Of a stretch of DNA of 64,000 bases, positions 28,097 through 36,093 are shown piece by piece. The translations under genes were made by a program, and so were the position numbers. Position 1 is the stretch's first letter; each line of letters begins with the position of its first letter. Source of the DNA: Noviherbaspirillum_A sp963522035 (GTDB lineage: Bacteria; Pseudomonadota; Gammaproteobacteria; Burkholderiales; Burkholderiaceae_D); the NCBI GenBank assembly GCA_963522035.1, contig CAUQYP010000001.1, positions 62,001 to 126,000 on the forward strand. The letters run 5' to 3'. The notes beneath the pieces were generated by a model. It was not told the DNA's origin. It was given only the letters and a program-made list of their open reading frames with translations, and searched no databases.

Positions 28097-28171
28097 ACTT
28101 TGAGTCTACAGCCTTTAAGACTACATACTTTACGTCCACAGACTTTACGTCTACAGACTTTGAATCTACAA
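28097..28171. repeat. five tandem 15-bp direct repeats, probable operator array
   Basis: Five units of 15 bp follow each other without gaps: 28097-28111, 28112-28126, 28127-28141, 28142-28156 and 28157-28171, with consensus ACTTTACGTCTACAG. Junctions such as GTCTACAGAC have inverted arms (GTCT/AGAC) like the boxes bound by small XRE controller proteins. The array lies between the XRE start and the divergent gene at 28292, so it could control both. If the longer XRE frame were used, it would instead encode a VDxKS-type repeat. Confidence 0.85.
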
Positions 28172-28291
28172 TGAGCATCTTAGTAATGATTTGATTAGCC
28201 GATGAATTGCTGGGCGGAACATGCTGTTAAATTTTAATTAAACAAAAGACGTATCATAGGCTGAAATGATTCTTCTTGGAAATCTTTCAGT

Positions 28292-29008
28292 TTGTATGGT
28301 CCGATTGTCCAAGACGCCAAGATATCTAATCGGAAAATTTCATGTGACTTCAAAATGTTTTCTAATAATTTTCTTACGTGTTATTGCTTTTTTACAGCGG
28401 CCGTTACTGCTTACCGAGGTGCACCGCAAGATGTCAGAAACCTTAATGACGACAAATCGGCTGCTATTGCCTTCAAAAAAGCAACGGCCGGAATGTCGAA
28501 AGCTGAACAGACCTCACTATTGCTATTTTTGCTGCGTCTAATACAGCAGCCGGAACAATTCAGTCGAAATAATGACTATCGCAATAAACTAGAGTCTGCT
28601 CTAGATAGAGAAATTGCGAAGCAGTTTCCCGAAATTGTTAATGCTGATCTCATCCTTGATGAACCCAACTTCCTTGCTCGCGCCGGCATAACAAAAGAAA
28701 AACTGTCACAAAAAATTCGCGATCGTCGAATTTTCAGTATTCCTCATTGGATACACAAAGACTTAGGTGAAGAACACTATCCCGCGTTTTTTGTTGATCC
28801 TCAGTATGATCAATCTTTGCTTGAAACAGTATCGATGGCTTTGCGCGCATCACCGGGCGAACGAAAGTATCGGTTCTTCATTACTCCTGATATGGTGCTT
28901 GGAAACAGAACTCCTTTAGAACTTTTGGCCTTAGGAGAAGTAGAAATTGTGGTCGATAGAGCAAAAGCATTCCGAAAGCGAACAAGCGTGCCATTAAAAG
29001 AAACCTGA
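28292..29008 (+). CDS. hypothetical protein with DUF2384/Xre-antitoxin-like C-terminus (paralog A)
   Basis: The frame is open from TTG 28292 to 29008 (238 aa). The true start is unclear; ATG 28493 (MSKAEQTSL) is an alternative. The C-terminal 110 residues hold RIFSIPHWIHKDLGEEHYPA, FFVDPQY and VLGNRTPLELLALGEVEIVV. The last resembles the C-terminal domain of MbcA/ParS/Xre antitoxins (DUF2384). The protein at 29118 shares the YPAFF element and the same C-terminal plan. No RES-domain toxin is adjacent. The role is unknown, possibly DNA-binding control together with the divergent XRE protein. Confidence 0.55.
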   Translation: MYGPIVQDAKISNRKISCDFKMFSNNFLTCYCFFTAAVTAYRGAPQDVRNLNDDKSAAIAFKKATAGMSKAEQTSLLLFLLRLIQQPEQFSRNNDYRNKLESALDREIAKQFPEIVNADLILDEPNFLARAGITKEKLSQKIRDRRIFSIPHWIHKDLGEEHYPAFFVDPQYDQSLLETVSMALRASPGERKYRFFITPDMVLGNRTPLELLALGEVEIVVDRAKAFRKRTSVPLKET

Positions 29009-29117
29009 AAAAGCGACATCAGCTCTTGTTCTCTACGCTTGGGCTACGTAATTTGATTACGTATTTGATGTGCGCAATTTGAAGTCAGCATGAACTAGTG
29101 AACCGAATGGAAATTAC

Positions 29118-29855
29118 ATGATCCAGAAATTACAAGAATGTTCGCCTAACGCTCGTCGCATATTGAATGAAATTATGGTATTTCTCTTTAGTCCTGAGGC
29201 AGTGACAAGCAAGGGAATTGCACATGACCAGGTTAGTATAGTACTGGCTCAATTTAGTAAAGCCCCAAAATCAGAGGTGGCAACGGTAAAGTCTTTGTTA
29301 AGCAATATTGTTGGTGAGCTGGAAACGTTGGAAAAGCAAATTGAGTTACGAGAAATTGAAGAGTCGGCACAATCGTTCAAGGTTAGGTCGAAGGCGCAAG
29401 AGGCGCAGATGCGTACAAAGGAGTTTGCCCGGGCCAGACAGCTAAAATTTGAAGATCAAGAAAAGTTGCAAAAGTGGGTCGTGATAGATCCGAAACTGGT
29501 TTTTAAAAAAATCGAATCCAAAGAGCTGTTGACTTTGCCAGATTTCCTTCAATTCAGAGGAATTAGCAAACGTTCAGTTAAAACTGCGATGGCATGGGGT
29601 CGTATGTTTTATATAACTGGACCGGATGGAGTGGAATACTATCCCGCTTTTTTTGCTGATTCTAGTGACTACATCAGGCAGTGCCTAGGAAAAGTTTGCC
29701 AAATTCTAGGGGACATCCCGGCTTCTGCAAAATATCAATATTTAACGACGGAATCTCATTGGCTAGCAAATGGTGGCAGTCCCATAAAAGCCATACGTTC
29801 GGGTGGAATAGATGAAGTGATCCGGGTTACTAAATGGCTATTAGAGAAGGAATAA
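29118..29855 (+). CDS. hypothetical protein related to the preceding gene (paralog B)
   Basis: A 245-aa protein starting at ATG 29118 (GGAAATTAC upstream). A helical N-terminal half with a probable coiled coil (GELETLEKQIELREIEESAQ) is followed by LLTLPDFLQFRGISKRSVKT, an HTH-like segment, and then VEYYPAFFADSSDYIRQCLG and GGIDEVIRVTKWLLE, parallel to the C-terminus of paralog A. The two genes lie in tandem, about 110 bp apart, and probably arose by duplication. The family is not recognised. Confidence 0.6.
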   Translation: MIQKLQECSPNARRILNEIMVFLFSPEAVTSKGIAHDQVSIVLAQFSKAPKSEVATVKSLLSNIVGELETLEKQIELREIEESAQSFKVRSKAQEAQMRTKEFARARQLKFEDQEKLQKWVVIDPKLVFKKIESKELLTLPDFLQFRGISKRSVKTAMAWGRMFYITGPDGVEYYPAFFADSSDYIRQCLGKVCQILGDIPASAKYQYLTTESHWLANGGSPIKAIRSGGIDEVIRVTKWLLEKE

Positions 29856-29870
29856 TTTTATAAAATTATT
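29851..29870 (+). terminator. 20-bp perfect AT-only palindrome overlapping a stop codon
   Basis: AATAATTTTATAAAATTATT reads the same on both strands, followed by TTG. It includes the stop codon of the preceding gene. As RNA it can form a weak hairpin and may end transcription, but an AT-only stem with a short T-run is a poor terminator. It could also be a protein-binding site. Confidence 0.35.
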
Positions 29871-29953
29871 TTGTTGGCTAAATATAGTATAGGGCTAGTA
29901 TACGAGAAGCTAAGTAATGCTTCCCCTTTGCAGTTGCGAGGAAACAGGCTAGC

Positions 29954-30973
29954 TAGTCGGTGCTGAAAAATGGCGAGCGCCCAGTATCTATGTGGTCTTA
30001 GCTTAGATAGGTCAGTGTTGGATTTGCAGGGATAGCCAATATAACCGGCCATTTCCTTGCAAATTTGGCGGAGGCTTCCATGCGTAGGAAATGCCGTATT
30101 TTCTAGGACAGCAACACGCAGGGCTACCCGTTGCGAAACCATTTCGGCTTACATCATCCTTTCGTGGAACTAGCTGACATGTTCGACTGGGCAGCCATTG
30201 ACCGCGTCGACACCGCGCCATTTCAACCCGGACCGGGTCGGCCAATCCTGCGGCCCCGTCTCGTCGCGGGACTTCTTTACCTCCAGCATGCATTCAATCT
30301 CCCTGATGAACAGGTCGTGGCTGGCTGGCGAATTTGTATTGGCAGGTGTTCACCGGCGAGACGCATTTGCAGACCGAGCCACCAATCGACCCCTCCAGCC
30401 TGTCACGCTGGCGCAATCGTTTGGGTGAAGTCGGCATGGAGGACTGCTGGCGCAAAGCATCGAGGCAGCCAAATCGGCCAATGTGATCAAGCCGTCGAGT
30501 GTTCACCGGGTGATTGTCGATACGACAGTCATGGAGAAGGCAATTGCTTATCCAACCGATTCCGCACTACTGGAACGCAGTCGTGAACACCTGATAAAGG
30601 CGGCACGCCGGTGCAGTCTGCATCTTCGCCAGAACTACAACCCTGAAGCGCCTTAGCTGGTGCAGCAGATTGGCCGCTATGCTCATGCCAAACAGTTTCG
30701 GCACATGCCTGCAGCCCTGCGCAACCTGCGCTCACGAGTGGAACGAGTCCACCGCGATATCACACGTCAGTTGGACCAGGCATGCCCGCCGCAGCGCAAG
30801 CTGCTTGATGACCTGCTGGCCCGGACCGGCCGTATCCTGGCGCAGCAGCGCAAGGACAAGAACAAGTTGTATGCGCTGCATGCGCCCAAAGTGGAATGCA
30901 CCGCCAAGGGCAAGGCCCGAACCCCTTAGGAATTTCCGGCGTATTGCAAAGTGGAATTGTCCAGCACCGACTA
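29954..30973 (+). mobile_element. IS5-family element relic with terminal inverted repeats
   Basis: TAGTCGGTGCTG at 29954-29965 is the exact inverse of CAGCACCGACTA at 30962-30973, which I take as the terminal repeats. Between them lies a transposase gene with frameshifts and a large deletion of its 3' half. The right terminus overlaps the stop codon of the histidine kinase gene on the minus strand. No clear target duplication is seen. A second copy of the same right end lies at 32834-32845. Confidence 0.75.
30131..30930 (+). pseudogene. IS5-family transposase, frameshifted and truncated
   Basis: Starts with ELADMFDWAAIDRV and PRLVAGLLYLQHAFNLPDEQ, the N-terminal signature of IS5-type transposases. 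The reading then jumps frame after VVAGW. The next pieces are VDTTVMEKAIAYPTDSALLE (with the second catalytic-region motif), then after a stop QIGRYAHAKQFRHMPAALRN and LLARTGRILAQQRKDKNKLY, ending at KGKARTP before a stop. The last catalytic Glu region is absent here and is found, much reduced, at 32640. It cannot make an active enzyme. Confidence 0.85.
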
Positions 30974-32560
30974 AATAACCGCGGAGCCGCCTTCGTTGCG
31001 CCGTAGGGGCAAGTCAATACGGACCTTAGTTCCTTTTCCCAGCACTGACTCGACCGAAATTGCCCCGTTTTGGCAGGCAATCAATTCGCGCGTGATGGTC
31101 ATCCCCAGCCCACTTCCTTCTGCCGATGGCAAATGCCGCGCCCGGTAGAACGGTTCGAATATCCGTATCGTTTGCGCCGGTGTCATTCCAATGCCCCGAT
31201 CCGCGACCGCGAGTTGCACCACTTGCCCCTGTCCCGTGTGGAGCGCATGAAGCGTGATATCAATCTGACCGCCATCGGGTGAATACTTGATAGCATTGCT
31301 GATAATATTGGTGAGCGCCTGCTGCATCTTGCTTGCATCGATTGCCACATCCGGGATGGCTTGCGCTGGATGAACAACAACGCGTTCGATTCCTGCCATT
31401 CCACCCAAGGACAGCAGCGTTGTTTCTATTACCGGTCCGAGGGGCTGGACCCGGGTATTAAAATCGTTGCTGCCGTTCGACTCGAGTTCTGCAAAATCCA
31501 GCATTTCATCGATCAGCTTGACCAGTCGTGTTGTCTCTGTGCTCATGATGCCGGCTACTTCGCTGACGGTTTCATCGGGCAAGCGCCGCTTGGCCAGCAT
31601 ATTGGCAAACCCTAAAATACTACCCAGTGGCGAGCGCAGTTCATGGGCCGCATTGGCATAGTAGGTTCGCCGACGCTCCTCCGCCACCCGCCGTAGCGCT
31701 TTACTGGCTTCCTTCGCCGAAATATCGCACACTATCACTGTATATTTCTTTTTGCCTCCTAAATACATCTGTGTGATCGACACCTGCATTGGAAACAAGC
31801 TGCCATCGGTACGCCGGCCGATAGCCTTATGCACCTGGTATCGGTCCGAGCCGTCGGCCGCGCCCAAGAGGTGCGCCACGGCATCGGTAGTGATGGTACC
31901 GGCCATAATGTCGAACAGACTAGCAGGCGCGCCCCGAAACATGGCTTCGGCAGCGGGATTGCAAGACTCGACAATGCCGAACTGGTCAGCTAAAACAATC
32001 CCATCGGACAGGTCGTTTAAAAGTAGCCGGCCCCATTTTTCGTTATAGGATTGCTCAGCGACCGCGCGATCGGTATCAATCGCTGCCAATTCATTACCGG
32101 CGATTGCGGCCAAGCTCATAAAAGCTTCCAGATTTTTTCTCGAAATCTTCCTTGGCTTGTAATCCAGCATGCACAGTGTACCAATCGGGTAACCTTGAGG
32201 GCTATACAAGGGCACACCGACATACGATCGAATGCAAGGACTTTGAATGACATAAGGATTGCCGGCAAACCGTTCATCCTTGTGGGTGTCACATACCACC
32301 ACCGTTGCGCCGGTGGCAATGACATGCCCACAGAATGAATCTTGTCGCGGAATGCTCGTAAAGGGCACGCCAATACGGGATTTTAACCAAACTCGGTTCT
32401 CATCGATCAAACTTACCGCGGCAATAGGCATTTGAAAGAAATGCACCGCTAAACGGGTGATACGATCAAACCGCTCTTCAGGAGGAGTATCCAGAATAGC
32501 AAGCCGTTGAAGACATGCCAGGCGGGCAGTCTCGTTGAGTGGAGTGGACGCTTCAAACAT
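30971..32560 (-). CDS. GAF-PAS sensor histidine kinase
   Basis: A 529-aa cytosolic kinase. ATG 32560 has GGAG 5 nt upstream; an in-frame GTG at 32566 overlaps that site. Order: GAF domain (about 20-160, with FDRITRLAVHFFQMPIAAVS and SFCGHVI), PAS (about 180-290), HisKA with the phosphorylated His306 in AAHELRSPLGS, and HATPase with N box NIISNAIKYSPDGG, G1 VADRGIGM, F box EPFYRA and G2 GSGLGM. No response regulator is adjacent. The stop codon lies in the terminal repeat of an IS5 relic, so the last residues may have been changed by the insertion. IS relics in the same direction flank the gene on both sides. Confidence 0.92.
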   Translation of the reverse strand: MFEASTPLNETARLACLQRLAILDTPPEERFDRITRLAVHFFQMPIAAVSLIDENRVWLKSRIGVPFTSIPRQDSFCGHVIATGATVVVCDTHKDERFAGNPYVIQSPCIRSYVGVPLYSPQGYPIGTLCMLDYKPRKISRKNLEAFMSLAAIAGNELAAIDTDRAVAEQSYNEKWGRLLLNDLSDGIVLADQFGIVESCNPAAEAMFRGAPASLFDIMAGTITTDAVAHLLGAADGSDRYQVHKAIGRRTDGSLFPMQVSITQMYLGGKKKYTVIVCDISAKEASKALRRVAEERRRTYYANAAHELRSPLGSILGFANMLAKRRLPDETVSEVAGIMSTETTRLVKLIDEMLDFAELESNGSNDFNTRVQPLGPVIETTLLSLGGMAGIERVVVHPAQAIPDVAIDASKMQQALTNIISNAIKYSPDGGQIDITLHALHTGQGQVVQLAVADRGIGMTPAQTIRIFEPFYRARHLPSAEGSGLGMTITRELIACQNGAISVESVLGKGTKVRIDLPLRRNEGGSAVI

Positions 32561-32639
32561 AAGCACTCCGTAATATACTTTGTGTAAAGAATATTACATT
32601 GATTCCTCAGGATCAAGAAATTAATGTTTAGTAATAAAT

Positions 32640-32845
32640 CAGGTGGACGAATTGCGTGGCTATGTAAGGAACGACAGTAAGCTGAGACGCAGCTGGCGCA
32701 GCTGGTTCAAAGGCCCACTGGATGAAGCCTTGTACGCAGTGCTTTGCAGAACCGGACACCACATCCGCCGCTAATTAACAAGCTCAAATCTTGCCGACTA
32801 ATGGCCCAGGCCTTATTGAAAAATAGAATTGTTCAGCAACGATTA
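32640..32845 (+). mobile_element. 3' end of a second IS5-family element
   Basis: Codons 32640-32774 give NDSKLRRSWRSWFKGPLDEA and LYAVLCRTGHHIRR, the usual C-terminus of IS5-type transposases (LKGxLGDALHAVLCGAGHNIR). AGAATTGTTCAGCAACGATTA ends at 32845 and matches the right end of the relic at 30953-30973 in 10 of the last 12 positions. Together with that relic it brackets the histidine kinase gene. The remaining DNA from 32846 to 32972 has no gene. Confidence 0.7.
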
Positions 32846-32972
32846 ATTATTTCTTAGGTCCCTTGAGCATCGGGTCAACTAGACTGCTTTCCGCAGTCGG
32901 GAAAATGTGCAATGTACCCAAAGTCCGCTACACTGCACATGCGTCAATCACAGTACTTCAATCGGAGAATCC

Positions 32973-33278
32973 GTGGCTACAACCGTAAAAAAATCACCCG
33001 TAGCAAAAAAAGCGCTTGAGAAAAAATCTGCAAGCACACCGACTAGTTTCAACAAAGCGCTAATTCCTTCTACGGAACTCGCTGCTATCATTGGCGATGA
33101 GGTCATCCTGCGCACTGAAGTTACTAAAAAAATATGGGAATACATCAAGGCCAATAACCTACAGGCACCGGAAAACAAGCGCAACATCAACCCCGACGCA
33201 AAGCTCAAACCCATATTTGGTAAGGATCATGTCACTATGTTCGAAATGACCAAGCTGCTTTCTGCGCATCTCTGCTAA
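32973..33278 (+). CDS. SWIB/MDM2-domain protein
   Basis: A 101-aa protein. GTG 32973 is preferred because CGGAGA lies 5-8 nt upstream; the frame is open further to 32907 without a ribosome binding site. A basic Lys/Ala tail (VKKSPVAKKALEKK) is followed by a complete SWIB domain (FNKALIPSTELAAIIGDEVI, KKIWEYIKANNLQ, LKPIFGKDHVTMFEMTKLLS). Bacterial SWIB proteins, also found fused to topoisomerases in chlamydiae, are thought to bind DNA and affect chromosome structure. The next gene encodes an H-NS-like protein, which fits a nucleoid role. Confidence 0.9.
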   Translation: MATTVKKSPVAKKALEKKSASTPTSFNKALIPSTELAAIIGDEVILRTEVTKKIWEYIKANNLQAPENKRNINPDAKLKPIFGKDHVTMFEMTKLLSAHLC

Positions 33279-33432
33279 GCCATAGCACACAACGTCGGGA
33301 CGTTAGATAACACACCGAGTATTCGGCCAGCAGTCGAGGTACACTAGATGACTAGTCAAACGCAACTCGTGGACATTTTGCCAATAGTTATAAGCTTCTG
33401 TGAAAGTAACATTAAAATTTAATTTTTTTGTC

Positions 33433-33438
33433 TATAAT
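33433..33438 (+). promoter_or_regulatory. probable -10 element of the H-NS-like gene
   Basis: TATAAT stands 25 bp before ATG 33464 in very AT-rich DNA, with AGGA close to the start codon. The -35 region about 17 bp upstream (CATTAA-like) is weak. A short leader transcript would result. Confidence 0.4.
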
Positions 33439-33463
33439 GCTTTATTTTTAATAGGATATTTCA

Positions 33464-33748
33464 ATGACTTCATATAAAGACATCCAGGCTGAAATTGCTG
33501 AGCTTCAGGCCAAAGCCGAAGAAGCACGCTTTAAGGAAATCGCCAGTGCTATTTCGAAAATAAAGACGCTCATGCAAGAATACAATATTAGCGTTGAAGA
33601 TCTAGCAGAAAAATCAAAGAAGGAAAAAGGGTTAAAGAAAAAATCGGTTAATGTCAAGTTTCAGGATAAAGACGGAAACACTTGGTCGGGCCGGGGCCGA
33701 ATACCCAAATGGCTTCAAGGTAAAGACAAAGAAAAATTCCGAATTTGA
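33464..33748 (+). CDS. H-NS-family nucleoid protein (Bv3F type)
   Basis: A 94-aa protein. The N-terminal half is a coiled coil for oligomers (DIQAEIAELQAKAEEARFKE), and the C-terminus carries the DNA-binding signature DGNTWSGRGRIPKWLQ, equal to the TWTGRGRxPxW motif of H-NS. Such proteins bind curved AT-rich DNA and silence acquired genes, of which this window has many. The ribosome binding site AGGATATTTC precedes the ATG. Confidence 0.93.
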   Translation: MTSYKDIQAEIAELQAKAEEARFKEIASAISKIKTLMQEYNISVEDLAEKSKKEKGLKKKSVNVKFQDKDGNTWSGRGRIPKWLQGKDKEKFRI

Positions 33749-33937
33749 AAACTGGGATATATTGCATCCGTTAAAAATGAGGAAATGCTCATCTTTGTAT
33801 TACATGCTATACGTATAATTTAAATAGGATTGGAATTAAATTTCGCCCTAGCGTTCGCTTGCTGGCTATTGTGCAGACTCATGCAAATTGACGATGTCTA
33901 AATTGGAAATTTCTTCTTCATTTTTGTTGGATACCTA

Positions 33938-34795
33938 ATGCCAAATGAAAAAAGTCGTGTAGGAAAAATTCTTATCGATCACCAAACGGCCTTATTGGAA
34001 GGTTGGTTAGCCACGCTTGTTGCTCGCCTCGGGCGGCATGAAACTGCTGTTGAAAGTGAATTCCGAAACCAAGCGACTCGTTTTCTACTCCTGCTTGGTA
34101 ACGCAATAAATATAGCGGGCTGCAGTGAAATTGACAGCGCCGCTTGGACAGGAACGCGCCAGCTGCTAGAAGAAATTTCCGCTAACCGGGTGCGTCAGGG
34201 GTACAGCTCCATAGAAACGGCTAATTTTGTTTTTTCGCTCAAGGAACCGATCACTGCCTATTTGCAAAACGAGCTTGCTGGAGACCCATCTGCTTTGGTT
34301 ATCGAGATTACGGCTACTGATGCGCTGTTCGACAAACTCGGTCTGTTTACCGTCGAGGCGTATCAAAAGACCCGTGAGCAGATAATCCTGCGTCAAGAAC
34401 AGGAACTGATGGAACTGTCGACGCCGGTGGTGCAGTTGTGGAAGGACATACTAGCTCTGCCACTGATTGATACCTTGGATAGTGCGCGTACCCAAGTGAT
34501 CATGGAAAGCCTGTTGCAAAAACTTGTTGATACTGGAGCCGCTATTGCCATCATCGACATCACCGGTGTACCAACGGTCGACACTCTAGTGGCGCAACAT
34601 CTGCTGAAGACTGTCGCGGCAGCTCGGTTGATGGGAGCAGATTGCATTATTAGCGGAATTCGACCCCAGATTGCACAGACTATTGTGCACCTTGGCGTGG
34701 ATTTACAGGACGTCATCACCAAGGCATCGCTGGCTGACGCTTTCGAAGTCGCTTTGCAGCGCACAAATGCGGCTATTGTGCAGAAAGCGAGTTGA
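33938..34795 (+). CDS. RsbR-like stressosome protein with STAS domain
   Basis: A 285-aa protein. The N-terminal 150 residues match the RsbRD-type globin-like/four-helix sensor (LLEGWLATLVARLGRHETAV), followed by a linker helix and a STAS domain (about 165-280, with IIDITGVPTVDTLVAQHLLK, where Thr residues near the STAS helix are the usual kinase targets). RsbR and RsbS assemble into the stressosome, which releases the kinase RsbT under stress. Here rsbS follows after 7 bp but has an in-frame stop, and no rsbT is recognisable. The signal and output are therefore unknown. Confidence 0.85.
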   Translation: MPNEKSRVGKILIDHQTALLEGWLATLVARLGRHETAVESEFRNQATRFLLLLGNAINIAGCSEIDSAAWTGTRQLLEEISANRVRQGYSSIETANFVFSLKEPITAYLQNELAGDPSALVIEITATDALFDKLGLFTVEAYQKTREQIILRQEQELMELSTPVVQLWKDILALPLIDTLDSARTQVIMESLLQKLVDTGAAIAIIDITGVPTVDTLVAQHLLKTVAAARLMGADCIISGIRPQIAQTIVHLGVDLQDVITKASLADAFEVALQRTNAAIVQKAS

Positions 34796-34802
34796 GCCGA
34801 AT

Positions 34803-35162
34803 ATGGAACACATCCCTATATTGAAAATGGGCCACCTGTTGCTTGTCACAATTTAGGTAGACATGCATGACCGCCTAGCCATGACCTTACAAGACGATCT
34901 GACCAACCGAATTGTCAAAGATCGCGCTAAAGGTGTACTGATTGATATATCGGCGCTTGATTTGGTAGATTCCTTTATCGGCCGGATGATCAATAATATT
35001 GCAGCAATGGCAAAAATTTTAGATTCGCATACTGTACTGGTGGGTATGCAGCCCGCAGTCGCAATGACTTTGGTCGAGCTTGGATTAACGTTGCGGGGCG
35101 TAAAGACTGCACTTAACGTTGAACAGGGTATGAAAATGCTGAAATTTGATAACTTATTTTAA
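34803..35162 (+). pseudogene. rsbS: rsbS with an in-frame amber codon
   Basis: ATG 34803 opens MEHIPILKMGHLLLVTI, a typical RsbS start, but codon 18 is TAG (34854-34856), where RsbS proteins usually have Gln (VTIQVDMHDR). The same frame continues without another stop: VDMHDRLAMTLQDDL, VLIDISALDLVDSFIGRMIN, then to TAA at 35160-35162. The STAS phosphorylation serine is present in DLVDSFIG. ATG 34863 might restart translation and give a 99-aa protein lacking the first strand. Either this is a recent nonsense mutation, a sequencing error or readthrough. Confidence 0.85.
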
Positions 35163-36093
35163 GTGATGTTTACAGAAAAACTGTAGTTGGCGTGAATACT
35201 GCTATTAGTTCGTGCAGTCTGGTTAACAGGATGAGGATTACAATCATAAGTGGCAACGGCATAGCAGCCGGCGCTTTAAAATGAAATTAGTTTTGAGGCT
35301 ATTTGAACCGGGGTCCCTATACATGTATGCTTGCTTGGTATTGGTTGTGGAAAATAGGGATGCCGCGTAGTAAACCAATACCCGCACACTGAGACGCGCC
35401 TGAGAGTTAGTAATTGACGCATCTAACGGCGACACAGCCTGGCAACTAACACTCGAACCGCATTAGCGGCTAGTTGAGAGAATGATGTCTAAAATTTATC
35501 AAAATAGATAATTTTGTCAATTTGACTTGCCTCTAATATTAATTTGGCAGCTAATTGTCGAACCTCGATTATTTTAGAAAATTATTATGTACTGGCTTTT
35601 TAGTAGGCCGCCATAGGACCATGATCAAATCGCCGCGCTTACTGAGAAAAAGGAAGATATAGGCGCAAAATGGATTGATGTTCAACGCCATTTGTACAGT
35701 GATTGGGAGACCATCGAATCCGCGTCGCATGGCGGTCTTCTGGCGACTAACTAAATCCGGGTTTTAGCAGGCATGCCGATCGGTTGGGCCCTCCGCGATC
35801 AGACTGCAGAAGTTCACGCAATACCATGCCATGTGTTACCTCCTCTGGCATGCTGCGAATGAAATCGTTAATGTGTAATGCGATGGGTTCTAGCGTTACG
35901 GTCGTACAGTTGGAAGCAGCCGGTGTGCGTTTTCATTGTTCGAATTGAGGTAATGTTGATTAGACCAGCCCGGCTGGAAGCTAACAATGCAGATAATCAA
36001 TGCTAGTTAGAGTATATTTTGTATCTAAAATTTGATTACTTTTGAAAACGATCGTCTTTTTTTGATTACTTCAGGAAGGGCTGTGGAAGCAAA
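35163..36093. other. 930-bp region without an intact gene
   Basis: Just after rsbS, GTGATG at 35164 could start an rsbT-like frame (MFTEKL) that meets a stop after six codons; later pieces are too weak to call. On the minus strand, about 35753-35935, there is an open stretch without start codon (LHINDFIRSMPEEVTHGMVL). The last 100 bp are AT-rich and probably hold the promoter of the hybrid kinase. Confidence 0.35.

Noticed and set aside
35753..35935. Open minus-strand stretch with LHINDFIRSMPEEVTHGMVL
   Set aside because: Protein-like but has no start codon and no family I can name; mentioned only in the region entry.
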